Of a stretch of 64,000 nt of DNA, positions 1-10,443 are shown piece by piece; within the stretch, counting starts at the first letter, position 1, and each line of letters begins with the position of its first letter. The translations under genes and the position numbers were made by a program. The notes beneath the pieces are model-generated. The model was given only the letters and a program-made list of their open reading frames with translations, was not told the origin of the DNA and did no database searches. This DNA comes from Gremmenia infestans (Eukaryota; Ascomycota; Leotiomycetes; Helotiales; Hamatocanthoscyphaceae), in assembly GCA_032629725.1 (NCBI GenBank), contig JAFEVB010000032.1, positions 868,001 through 932,000 on the forward strand. The letters run 5' to 3'.

Positions 1-554
1 TATATATGAGGTGAAGGTTGACCTATATACAAGATGGTTATGTAAGTACTACCGGGAAGAAATATGAGACAGGAAGCTGCTCTACTTGGGTAGCCTTCAA
101 GAATACACCATTCGAGCAATCTAAGGGGTTTCCAATAACTCAAAGTGGTGTACATATAATCCAGGCTAGACAGGGACAACGATATCATGTGAGGGGAAAG
201 TGAGAATGTTCGTTCAGTCCTGCATAGGAGCAGTAAGGTACTTGGACGGATATACGCAGTCATTGCAAATTAATGAAGCTCTAATAAATACCAGCTGTAG
301 CGACCTTGAGACAACGAAACTAACAAGCCAAAGTGTCGTCTTCTCAGCAAACAAGATTTATTAAAGAGTCCGTAAGGAAATAATAGTACAAAGAGGTTGA
401 CGAGGTCACCAACCGGAAGGTGGGGCGATTCACACGTGACATATGATCGCTTAACTTCTTCGCACCAAGCTAGATTTTAAAAAGAATTTGCCCTCAATCC
501 ATCGACGACAACGCCAACCTCACTTTACAACACCCCCATTATCGCCATAAACCG
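1..554. other. Left edge and upstream region of RPS23
   Basis: No gene is supported here. A 61-codon open stretch at 18-203 has no recognisable similarity and no intron signals. The part from about 480 onward becomes pyrimidine-rich, which is common in the promoters and leaders of ribosomal-protein genes in moulds. I infer that the RPS23 transcription start lies in roughly 480-550, but no TATA box is clear. Confidence 0.4.
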
Positions 555-628
555 GTACGTCTACGTCTACCTCTCCCTTCTTCACCCCGAGTCCTTACGC
601 CCCCATCCCCAAATCTAACATACTGCAG
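555..628 (+). other. Probable 5'-UTR intron of RPS23
   Basis: A GTACGT donor at 555 is followed by a CTAAC branch site at 615-619 and a CTGCAG acceptor ending at 628, five bases before the start codon at 634. The 74-nt length fits other introns in the window. Leader introns are common in fungal ribosomal-protein genes, so the context supports splicing. RNA reads would settle it. Confidence 0.55.
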
Positions 629-633
629 CAATC

Positions 634-1218
634 ATGGGAAAAGGAAAGCCCCGTGGACTCAACGCCGCCCGCAAGCTGCAAAACCACCGCCGCGAACAGC
701 GCTGGGCAGATCTCTCGTACAAGAAGCGCGCGCTCGGAACCGCTTTCAAGTCCTCGCCCTTCGGAGGCTCGTCGCACGCCAAGGGAATCGTTCTCGAGAA
801 GGTCGGTGTTGAGGCCAAGCAGCCCAACTCTGCTATCCGGAAGTGTGTCAGGGTGCAATTGATTAAGAACGGAAAGAAGGTTACTGCTTTCGGTATGTGC
901 CATGCGGTCTCACATCTTACCTGCAATTCGTGAATACCGGGATTGGTGGAAGGAGCGGGGATGATTCGATTGAAGGAAGAAAATTAGGGAGGTGCGAATT
1001 GATGGAAGAAACGTGGGCTAACAAAACCCTCTCTCACAGTCCCCAACGATGGTTGTCTCAACTTTGTAGACGAGAACGACGAGGTCCTGCTCGCTGGATT
1101 CGGTCGTAAGGGAAAGGCGAAGGGAGATATTCCCGGTGTGCGATTCAAGGTCGTCAAGGTCTCTGGTGTCGGTCTGTCTGCGCTGTGGAAGGAGAAGAAG
1201 GAGAAGCCCAGATCATAG
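634..1218 (+). CDS. RPS23: 40S ribosomal protein S23 (uS12 family)
   Basis: This is the small-subunit protein of the uS12 family, which sits at the decoding centre of the 40S ribosome and supports translational accuracy. Exon 1 is 634-892 and exon 2 is 1040-1218, giving 145 residues, the usual fungal length. The N-terminus MGKGKPRGLNAARK and the conserved loop KQPNSAIRKC (about residues 60-69) are unmistakable. The 147-nt intron (893-1039, GTATGT to CACAG) splits the Val codon before PNDGCLNF. The C-terminus ends ALWKEKKEKPRS. It is preceded by a probable leader intron and converges on the PNGase A-like gene. Identity is essentially certain; the intron is supported by exact restoration of the family sequence. 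Confidence 0.97.
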
Positions 1219-1978
1219 ATACAGCATCGCACGATTTACGGAATTGGGGGTCTCTTGGTGTTACATTTGCGGTTGCATTGCTCCCTCTACAGACGGTTGG
1301 GTTGGGCTGCGCATATTGTGACGATGGTCAAGAATGAAAATTGAGCATTGAACACACCACCATATGGCGAATGGAAATTGCTGAGTGAGATGCTGTGATT
1401 GTGCTGAATATTGCTCATGAGGGATTTTGCCTTGAGATGGGTAGGTATTCCTCTTTGATACTGAAGCCTAGGTATGCATGGGCCGATTTACAGACTGCTT
1501 GCTGTGTCGCCCTCAATTATGTGCAAGCATAAGCCGCTAACGGAGACATAAACCCCAAGTATACATCGGCGGGCATTATCATCCCCACTGCAGGACCTTT
1601 ACAGCTTTCTCGAGCTTGCTTCCTTTACAGGTTCACCATGAAGAAGCTCCGCTCCCCACTCCCATCCCCCACTAATCAAAGGCGCCGATCCGTCACCGTG
1701 AAACACAACCAATTCACGAGTCTTGCTCTTGACTAAGTATGCTATTCATATTTTGCAAACTCAGTTCTTGTCATTAATATAACCAAGTATCTTTATACAT
1801 ACACGGACGAAGAGATATCTCCAGTAACAGAAAGCGACAGGTTTAGGACCACGTGCGGGCATAGGCAGGTAGAATCAAGGTATCATTCAATCATCGTCTA
1901 CTACAAGAAGGTATAGTATATACGCACTAATAATAAACCACACGAAACCAGATTTCTCCCGTCGCACGAGGGGGAAAA
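1219..1978. other. Convergent intergenic region
   Basis: About 760 bases lie between the stop codons of RPS23 (+) and the PNGase A-like gene (-). I see no gene, long repeat or RNA signature. Both 3' UTRs and polyadenylation sites must be here. Confidence 0.5.
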
Positions 1979-4231
1979 CTACTCATTCTTTCCACCACCA
2001 GTCTGAACCAGCAACGCCCTCGGCATCCCAGGTCCCCTCCCAATAACCTCCTTCGGACTCACCACCCCCATCACAACCTGACTCTCCGGCACTCCCTCAA
2101 TGGGACCCGCAGATATGTTTCCCCCTCCCTCCAGCTCCACCCCAACCAGCCTCTCGTAATCCCTCACAACCGTCGCATTAACAGCCTGCACACTCCTGTA
2201 ATACAACTCCGTATCCCCTCCCGCACCAACACTAACACCCGTAAACCCGAACTCCTGCCCCGTGCTCCCAAACCCACTACTCGTACCCGTACCCGGCGAC
2301 CCAAAATAATGCGCCGTGCCGTTCTGCGCCGTCGAGAGCGACGACCCCGAGAGCCTTGAAATCAGGGGCGCGGAACGGGAGATGGACGAAAAGGGCTGGA
2401 GACCGGTGGGGAAGACGGGCTCGCCTTGGATAGAGAGATGCATGCCGCGGACGACACTAGCATCGAGAGTGAAATTCCCATTCCCATCGGGCTGCACCAT
2501 ATACGCCGAGTTCGCGTACAAGGGATAGGAATACGCCGCTTTGTAAAACGTGCCGCCTGTCGAGAGGTCGGTGCCGGTTGTCGTCTGGTTGTTTTCTTGG
2601 ATGGCGCCGAAGGCGGTGAAGAGGCCGTAGTTTGTGACGGCGAGGGATTGCGTCCATGTTACGAGGCTGGTGCCGTTTTGGGTGGTGAGGAGCGTGGAGA
2701 TCGTGAGGGAGCGCGAGACGTTCGTGGTGTAGGTGAGGGTTTCGTTGGCGCCGGTGGAGTTTTGGGTTAGTGATTGGGAGACGGCGATGCTTGGTGCTGG
2801 GAGGAGGAGCGTGGGGTTCGGGCCGGTTGTGATGGCGTTTTCGTCGTCGTCTTGCCAGAGAAAGATCTTGCCCGTGACATACCACGAGCTGCCAACGGTT
2901 TCGGTGAGCGTCCCGCTGTTCTCGCCGTCGTCTAGGATTCCGGCTACTCTGATCTCGAACGTGTGGGAGTTGCCATCGCATAGGACTGGGAGCCAGGGTG
3001 TAATGTCTATTTCGTGTTCGCGGAGATCAAAGGCATCGATGCCCACAATCGGTCGCCAGAGCCCAGGTACAACCCCACCTGTGAAGATTACAGGGAAAGG
3101 CCATTGTACCCCTGCCAGTTGACCGTCAATTAGAACTTGAACCTCTCGGAATGGCGAGTACCCATAGAGGGTTCCATCGACAGGCACAAATGTATCAATG
3201 TTAGATTGCAACACATTGCTCCACCAGAATTCCTCGGCTGCCTGTCCACAAGCAGAGATGGAGAAGACAGCCCGATTTGCATTCCTAGGAAAGCTAACCG
3301 TATTGGTCGCATTGTCAGAGGGAAGTGTAAAGACACTTGCAGCACTGGCATCTCCTTTCCGCGCAGAGATTGGAATGATCAGAGATGCAGGTTCTACAGT
3401 CTCTTGGGCCGTGAAGAATGTTGCCGTAAGGGTTGTGTTGAAAGGACCAGTGTACGTAGAATCAATCAAATTGCCGAGATCAAAAATGAGCTTTTGGGTC
3501 GAGTTCCAGAAGTACATGTATTCGGTCATATCCTTTATATACTCCCATCGGATGCCATTGGCGGTAGGTTCTGCGGTAGAGGTTCGCCAAACTTCAGTAT
3601 CACCAAAGTACATGAGCGCCAGCCTATCAAATTGCCGACCTTGCGAAGTGACAGTGAAATTCATCACCACGCGGTTGAACTTGCAACTTGGAGGTGTGTA
3701 ATTTCCTGAATTTGACTATCAGTATTTTGCAATATAATTATAAGGTCTTTGTGACATACCCACAAAAGGGATTCCATAGCTGAACCCGAAAGAATGCTCC
3801 ATCAAAAGTACCTCGCAACTGCTGGTTGGTGTAGTTGGAGCAATAGTAGTGGTATTCTCCGACCCATCACTTATGACTGTTTCATCAACTGCCCCGGAAG
3901 GGAAGAGAACTGGCTGATAGACCTGAAAGCACTCCAAGACTGCCGAGGAAGGCGTAGCAGCAGGCGTTCGGGCTGCGTGCCTGACTAGATCGAAAGATGC
4001 CGAAGTGATTTCATGCTGTCCACCTTGGCTAGCTATCAGGCAGTCGCTGAATATCCAGAGCAAACCCATACAGCAAGCGGCGAGACTAAGGAGTAATGGC
4101 CGGTCCCAAATCAATTTGTACGTCCTTCGGGGCTTAAAACATACCCTGTCGGATCTGCCAAGAAACGACTTCTTCTTTATATGGTCACCTTCGACCGAAT
4201 CCAACAGCTTATAATCCTCGATAATCTCCAT
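1979..4231 (-). CDS. PNGase A-like peptide-N-glycosidase, membrane-anchored
   Basis: This is a member of the peptide N4-(N-acetyl-beta-D-glucosaminyl)asparagine amidase A family, which cleaves N-glycans from glycopeptides. Exon 1 is 4231-3760 and exon 2 is 3705-1979, joined across a 54-nt intron (GTATGT to TTCAG). The product is 732 residues. About residues 40-62 form one hydrophobic segment (LLLSLAACCMGLLWIF) after a basic cytoplasmic stretch, which suggests a type II signal anchor instead of a cleaved signal. The family core starts after the splice: YTPPSCKFNRVVMNFTV, then GRQFDRLALMYFGDTEVWRT. Many N-x-S/T sites fit a lumenal or extracellular domain. It lies 107 bp downstream of the small gene at 4338-4646, same strand. 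The family call is strong; the substrate is inferred. Confidence 0.9.
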
Positions 4232-4337
4232 TTCGAATCTTCTCTGCGCTCGTAATTGATGAGTTTGGCCTGGCGTAATCGAGGCTGGTGGAATTTGTTA
4301 AGTAATGAGTGAGAATTGGAAAGGAAGAGAAAGATTT

Positions 4338-4646
4338 CTATGCTCCGTTGGTAGCCTGTAAATTGTCCCAATATCTCTTTCTTGCAGAAGATGCCACTTG
4401 CAGTCCCTCAAAACGATGTTGGAAGTAATTGAAGACAGCGAATTCCTCCCGATTCATAACATAAGATGTTGGTTGAGCTACAATTCTGGCCCAGATTTCT
4501 GCTATGGCAGTCTCGAGAAGGTTTCTGACAACTGGATCCTCAATGCCGTCTTCACTGTCCCTGGCAATTTCGAGTGCTTCCGCGACAGTTGTGACGGAAT
4601 AGGATGAAGACTGTCCTGGGGTTCCATTATTACCGCCCATGCTCAT
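4338..4646 (-). CDS. Small conserved fungal protein, 102 aa
   Basis: This is an intronless ORF beginning MSMGGNNGTPGQSSSY. The frame stays open to a Met codon at 4781, but the upstream part is hydrophobic and atypical, so I chose the Met at 4646. The body (TVAEALEIARDSEDG, then YVMNREEFAVFNYFQHRF) resembles a short family I have seen in many filamentous ascomycetes, without a function. The sequence looks largely helical and acidic in the middle, with a basic C-terminus (SSARKRYWDNL). No signal peptide or metal motif is visible. It precedes the PNGase A-like gene on the same strand by 107 bp; a shared function cannot be inferred. Confidence 0.7.
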   Translation of the reverse strand: MSMGGNNGTPGQSSSYSVTTVAEALEIARDSEDGIEDPVVRNLLETAIAEIWARIVAQPTSYVMNREEFAVFNYFQHRFEGLQVASSARKRYWDNLQATNGA

Positions 4647-5378
4647 TGAAGATAAGATAACGCGAGTTTGGACAACGAGGCTGGGAAGGTACTCGTGTTC
4701 AAGGAGCAAAATAGGAAGGTCTAAATGGAGCTGGATGATCATTGCGGGGAGAAAGAGAAGAGTAATAGAACAGGCGGTCAATGCTTATATGTACCGTCGT
4801 ACTCAAGCATGAACAACAAATTGGTAGGGATGTAGCGGGTTTTCTCGTAACGGTAACAATGTCGTGCTGCAATGTGAGAGTGGATGGCCAGTAGAAAAGA
4901 TTGGATGAACGCCTCTTCTGCTTCTTATTTGCCTTGTTTTATATCATACCGGCCGGTATCCCTTGTTGAAAAGCTCGGGGAAAACGGTCCAACTCACCTA
5001 TGTTCCGATAAACCCGGCTTTCAGGTCAGAAAAGTCGAATGAGTGGTGGCTTTTGTACTTGTAGGATGAAGAAGCTTTGGTAACGGACCCTTGTTTCAAG
5101 GAGTTCACTTGGATTACTTGTAGTAGTAGATTAGCTTGAGATTCCGGAAATAACTCCGCAAATGAACGAGCTCTTGCATATGTGGGGGTCGCGAGTCTAT
5201 CTTACGGTACGAAGTAGTATGGGTCATTTACGGAGTACAGTACTGATTGAATCACGCCAAGTGATCTGGGTAATTATCTCGCACCGGCTTGTCTTGATTC
5301 TTGAGGCTTGAGTCGAGTCGAGCTTCTTAAATATACGACGGGATATTTAGAGTACTAGTTAGGTAGGTAGGTAGGAAT

Positions 5379-5412
5379 GGGAGCTGATCTTCGCCGGGAG
5401 CTGATCTTCGCC
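5379..5412. repeat. Tandem duplication, 17 bp x 2
   Basis: The unit GGGAGCTGATCTTCGCC occurs twice head to tail with no mismatch (5379-5395 and 5396-5412), just after a GGTA tetranucleotide run at about 5361-5375. It is probably a recent slippage or duplication event at the edge of the repeat-rich desert. Confidence 0.85.
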
Positions 5413-5666
5413 GAGGCTGTACCCGAGAATCAGACGGTAGAAGTTGTATTCCGTAAGGTAGATCGATGAATTGAGTAATCGGCTTAAGCCCGTGACTCCC
5501 CGTGTAGTATTACTGTCAGCTTCTGATTTGAACTCTCCTCCCCCTTGGTAAAGGTTAAGTTGTGGGCGCTCTACCGTAAATACAAGGGGGCTAAGCAAAT
5601 AATATCACTACGTGATACTTTAGTAATACCCTCGCCGTGAATATAGTACGGAGGTACTCGGCCCCC

Positions 5667-5950
5667 TCCCCTTAATAAAGGTTAAATCACGTAAAATCTC
5701 CATAAAACGTAGAATCCCATAGGACTGAACAGCTAGATGCCCTAGCAAGTGGCCCGCTATTCATGGCGCAGGGTACTTGTAAAGTCCTTATAAAGTCCTA
5801 CTAGGCCTAAGATGTAGTGATATCATTTGCTCACTTCTACTATTTACGCGGTGGGGCGAAGGATCATTAACATTTATTAGGGGGGGTGGGTAGTACTGTA
5901 GTAGATCAGCTTTATTGAGCCTTTACGTGATTTAACCTTTACGTAGGGGA
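5667..5950. mobile_element. MITE-like element, 284 bp
   Basis: Inverted termini of about 29 bp bound the stretch (5667-5695 and 5922-5950). The inner 20 bp, beginning TAAAGGTTAAATCACG on the left arm, are a perfect inverted repeat; the outer 9 bp carry three mismatches. No coding capacity is seen inside. A related partial terminus occurs at about 5549-5565 (CCCTTGGTAAAGGTTAA). These traits fit a non-autonomous DNA transposon. No clear target-site duplication was found. Confidence 0.6.
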
Positions 5951-6531
5951 TAGTAGTGGGATCGGTGGGTTTTGCGCGCGGTGCGCGTTAAGCAACTTGA
6001 GCCTATAGACTGCCGCCATTCACGTACAGTAGCTTACAGTAGCTGTGCTGTCAAAACTCAAGTGCCCGATTAGTACGGAGTATACTCCGACAGGCGGAGG
6101 AACTGCCTACTTGATATAACTCCGTGCCGTTAATGGGATTTTTGATTCCATTTGACTTCGGGAGTTCAAATGCGTTAAATGATACGCGTTAAACCGTGCA
6201 TACCCCATCTACCCAATCACGTGGCTAAGAACAGTTTTTAACTATTTATTTCCGTAAAGCCGCACTACTGTATAGAAAAGCGGGACTCGAGTCCTTTTTC
6301 GGTAGCGCGGCGCGGAATTATAAATTAAATCTCTTGGCGGCAGATCCGCTTCATGTCTCGGTCTACGTCCGGCTCACGGCACGGCCTGTTGCACGGTCGG
6401 TTGGTTTTGTTTCTTTTTTCTTGAAGTAACACGACCCCGACCCTCTGGCTTTCATCCAAACTCCACTCCATACGCCTACATAACGTCCACACCTTACTCG
6501 ACAACGGGAGACAGTTTCTTTTGATATACTT

Positions 6532-6658
6532 TACTTCGTCCCAGGCGTAATAAACCCCCCAAAACAGGGGGGTTGTGCCAGGGGTGGTTTCTATATGGAA
6601 CCCCTGCTTTCACACCCCTGTCAGAGGGTTTACGGAGTATTTCGCCTGGGACGAAGTA
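6532..6658. mobile_element. MITE-like element A, 127 bp
   Basis: The element is bounded by perfect 16-bp inverted repeats: TACTTCGTCCCAGGCG at 6532-6547 and its complement at 6643-6658. Inside is a hairpin with an AACCCCCC/GGGGGGTT stem at 6553-6574 and a TACGGAGTA word at 6631. It has no ORF of note. It lies five bases from a second element with the same termini, so the two form one composite insertion. Confidence 0.75.
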
Positions 6659-6663
6659 CGAAG

Positions 6664-6795
6664 TACTTCGTCCCAGGCGAAATAATTGTGCCAAGAATTC
6701 TATAGTAGGGGGGTAAAGAACAGTGGTAAACGCACCAAAGCAAGGCCCCCTTGCCCTGGCCTTCTTGGCACAATTATTTCGACTGGGACGAAGTA
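6664..6795. mobile_element. MITE-like element B, 132 bp
   Basis: The inverted repeats are 32 bp with a single mismatch (6664-6695 and 6764-6795). Their outermost 16 bp match the termini of element A next to it, the only difference being the mismatched base in the right arm. The interior is unrelated to that of element A. Longer and almost perfect termini suggest that this copy is younger than the other desert elements. Confidence 0.8.
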
Positions 6796-7150
6796 CAAGT
6801 ACAACTCGGCAGAGTTTCCAGTAAACTTTGTGCGGACGGCTCGAGGCTCAAGGCTCATCGCGAGCCGTAAACATGGCAAAGACGTGGCAAAGCAGCGGCT
6901 TACTCGTTCTTTGGACTCTTAAATAATGGTGAAGTTTCACTATATATATTGTAAGGGCTATATTAGGCTATACAAAGATCACTTAGTAATACTGTACCGT
7001 TGATATATGTATGCTCAAGGTACTTCCTTGCTGATACTCACATGATGCCTTGCCCACTCTTATTTTGTCCTGTATTTTGGACCTCTCGGCCATTGTTTAG
7101 GAGATTTATTCGCAATTTCGCATCGCATCGCATGAAGTTTCTCCTAGCCG

Positions 7151-7496
7151 ATTTGCTATACTTGCACCGTATTAGTTCCCGAACTTCAAAGACTGCTAAC
7201 AGTGTAGCACTTGACGTGTGTGGTTTCCGAGGCTCGCGGAGCCTTAGTCGGGCATTCTAGCGCCAAGAACTTCTTTTTAGCAGGCCTAACAAAAGTCGTT
7301 CATTATACAAGCTAGCATAAAGCTTTAATGGCATATATTCATCCATAAACCAAGCAGAATAGAATAGCTTTCTCGAAAATCCAAAATCTCCGAAACTCTA
7401 TGATTACCTTAGACAGACGGATTTAACGCTACGGAGTAAACTGCTAGTGTTCCTTGAAGTTCGGGATATAATACGGTACCCAGTTATCGCGCAAAT
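7151..7496. mobile_element. Degenerate foldback element, about 346 bp
   Basis: Two arms of about 60 bp face each other, beginning ATTTGC at 7151 and ending GCAAAT at 7496. The best core is a perfect 13-bp inverted repeat TCCCGAACTTCAA (7177-7189 and 7454-7466). Flanking arm sequence such as the CACCG/TACCG-TATTA block also pairs, with scattered mismatches and a few indels. No ORF lies inside. The divergence between arms suggests an old insertion. Confidence 0.5.
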
Positions 7497-8405
7497 TTCC
7501 CTTAGTTGATTTCTGACCTGCACTAGGAACTTGTACCCGTCCCGTCTTTTGATACCCCGCTATAATACGTCACAGCGCCCTCAGGCTTCTTTTTACTTTA
7601 AACTTTTGTGCTTCTAGAAGATCTTATTCTTCTGCCTTGCTTAAAACGCATATCCAGGATTCCAAGTCCGCCTGCGAGGGGTCGATCCGTTCCTTTTCTA
7701 GGGTATGCTCGACTCGCGGCACTTTCCCGGTAGTGCCGATGTGCAGGTTAGAATATGCCCCATGGGCTCATCTTTCAACCAAATACCTTGGAACTGACAC
7801 GCATGGAAGCCTTCGTTTTCCTCCCCTTACTGCTACAGTCCTTTCAGGTATCAGCATTGGAAATCCTTACGCGTAACTATGAAGTCATAAAGTTAAATTG
7901 CCCGACTCAAGATTTTGCCCGCTATAAGTGGCACAGTAGTACCCTGCCTCCGTTATATAAACTTTCGGTACTTGCTCCATCAGACCTAGGGGAAACCTTA
8001 TTCCTTTTGGGGTTTTGTCCGATCGGCTAAGTCCAGGTGCGAGAGCAATGATATTCTTGAAACTATCTTAGGAAATAATTGCCACTTTGGTTATCTCTCT
8101 CTCTTTTGACCAGAAGGAAAGCAACTCACCAAAGCCCTCCCAACGTCTAAACGAATTATTCATCACGTGGATAATATCCAGGTTCAGGTATATATCTTGA
8201 GAGCATGTGGGAATATGTCCCGGCTTGAGGTGGACAGAAAAAGTGACAACTCATAAACTCATTCTCTACGGGGATTGACATCGCTGAATGATCTCGATTT
8301 CGACCGACTATCTAGCCGAATAGTTTCCCCTGAAAGTCTTTGTCTTTAGCGTTATATAAGCCACTAAAGAAACTTGGAAGTCCGCGGTTGATTTATTAGT
8401 AGATC

Positions 8406-8490
8406 CCGGATTTCAAATCCGGAGCTAAGAGATAAACACAGCTCGCTATATGTAAACTAAGCGAGCTGCCCTATCCCTATCATCTCTAAG
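8406..8490. other. Nested inverted repeats, possible structured RNA or element relic
   Basis: A 17-bp palindrome (CCGGATTT-C-AAATCCGG, 8406-8422) is followed by an outer pairing CTAAGAGAT/ATCTCTAAG (8 of 9 positions) that encloses a perfect 8-bp stem CAGCTCGC/GCGAGCTG (8439-8446 with 8461-8468). It does not fit a tRNA cloverleaf: the candidate T-loop cannot form a standard 5-bp stem. There is no gene within 2 kb. It may be part of a decayed element. Confidence 0.35.
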
Positions 8491-10065
8491 TGCAAGCGCT
8501 GTAATCATATATGTTAATCTATTTCTCATATGCCAATCTCAAAGTTATCGGAATCTTTCCGTCTAATAATTTCCTACAGGACTTGTACGGTCTTCTTATT
8601 GTAGGAGATCTCACTTCGATGCCTCTAAATGCTTCCTTTTCTAGTACTCTAATCATGAATTTGATAACGTAAGGGGTCAATGCCCCCCCACTCCGCCGGC
8701 ATCCCGCCCAAACTACTTAAAAAATCTTCCAAAGTACTTTTACTATTTTTTGTTTGGACTGGGCCATTTGAATGATTGAGCGGTACGTTATAACAAAGGA
8801 CATAAAATAACTCCCGCATCATTTGGGTGGACAAGGCCCCAGGCGGCCCATGGCGAGGATCCACAGAAAGAAGGGAAGATAAAAGTATCTCCTTCGATCA
8901 GAATCACGCCATCGATTACGGGCTATTCCTCGAAGCAAAAATCACACCATGTTGGAAATGTCAACTTTCATCACGTCGGGGGTTGGCATGCCATTGAAAG
9001 CCAACCAGGAAGTTTCCGTAGCCAATTCCTTCATGAAGACGACTCGCGAACTTCTCGTCCAGATCGGCTTTTAGATTTTAAGAGGCCTTAAGGATTACCT
9101 CATATATGCAGAATAAAAGCCCAGAAATATATGCCCGGCGAAGATAAGATACCGAGATCATTTTATTATAGGAAAGCCTTGCTCTGGTGCACTTGTGTCG
9201 TGTTAGATTAGATTCTGGATGAGGGATATAACTAGGGAAAGCAGTCTTTAGAAACCGAAAGAGCAGAAGAGCAGATTGCATGTACGGAGCAAACGACTAT
9301 AATGTGGAATTTGAATATAAGGGCACATATAACCATATGGGAAGAAATGACTTCTGCAGCCCAGACGCCGGGTGGTTGGAAGATCTGCATAAAGTGTCAA
9401 CTATATACCTGATTGCGAGCCCTAGAGGCTGTTGATAAAATATCCGAAAAAGAAGCGCCTCTCTACGTGTCGTTGGCGGGAAAAGCTGCAAGTGCCAGCT
9501 ACTATATCTCCAGAATTCTGTAAACAAAAAAGCAGAGGACATTATATAGATAGAAGCTTGCTTTAAATGCTTATCAGGTCCTCTGTTTATGCTCTTACAC
9601 GGCCTAAGTCAAGTGGTTCTAGAGTTTAGTCCATTTGATATATCCTTTCCATTTTTAAGATGTATACTATGAAATATCCGCATCGCAAAGGTTTAAATCA
9701 ACTTTTCATTAGAGTTGAATTATGTTTAAGTTAAATAGATATCTGATTCGATTTAGATGAGCTTATTATGTCTCGACTTAAGTCAACTTAACTTAACTTA
9801 ACTCAGCTCACTTCTAAGACTGATTTTCTTAGATGCCTTGCCTCCTATAGTGTTTTACAACCCTCTCCATAAAATACCCTTTGCTTCTTATGCTAGATAG
9901 AATAAAGCGGCACTTGCTATAATTAAGTTTCAAATTTCAATATTCTACGCTACCTAGCACATTATGAATTGGTGCCTCTTTTTAAATACACTATAAGCTC
10001 TGCAGCGCAAAGCTTTTTCTTTTCATAGAGACGGCCGGCCATAGTTTCGTAAAACACTATAGGAT

Positions 10066-10443
10066 TCAAGACTTGCGCCCCCATCGCCTCCCTTTCTCCT
10101 TCTTCTTAACCTCATCCTCCTTCCCATTTCCCTTCCCCACCCCCTTCCTCTTCACTATCCTCTTCCTACCCTCAACACCAACTTGCCTACACAGCACCAC
10201 CAGCTCCTCATCTCTCTGCACAGCCGTAAGCCCTGCAAATATCCCCACCATATCCCTCTGCACGCCCCGTATCAAGTAGGGCACGCCAAAACACATATTG
10301 ATAACATCAAACACCATGAAAAATACCACAATCCTTACGATAAATGTGTAGAGAAAAACTGCCACGAAGTCGAGATACGGGACACATTCCTGCGCGGGTA
10401 GGTGTCGGTGCTGTGGGAAAGACTTTTTTAATAAATGATCCAA
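10066..10443 (-). pseudogene. Isolated ORF in the desert, possible gene remnant
   Basis: This is a 125-codon ORF in otherwise AT-rich, stop-laden DNA. Its N-terminal half is hydrophobic (FVAVFLYTFIVRIVVFFMVF), and the C-terminal half is a Lys/Arg-rich tail. Base composition is richer in G/C than the flanks between about 10070 and 10275. I do not recognise the family. It could be the 3' end of a broken membrane-protein gene, a small gene, or chance: the opposite strand is a C/T-rich tract that would by itself give a Lys/Gly-rich frame. Confidence 0.25.

Noticed and set aside
8406..8430. T-arm-like TTCAAATCC suggesting a tRNA
   Set aside because: The only stem it forms is a perfect palindrome with a 1-base centre; a 5-bp stem with a 7-base loop in standard register does not pair.
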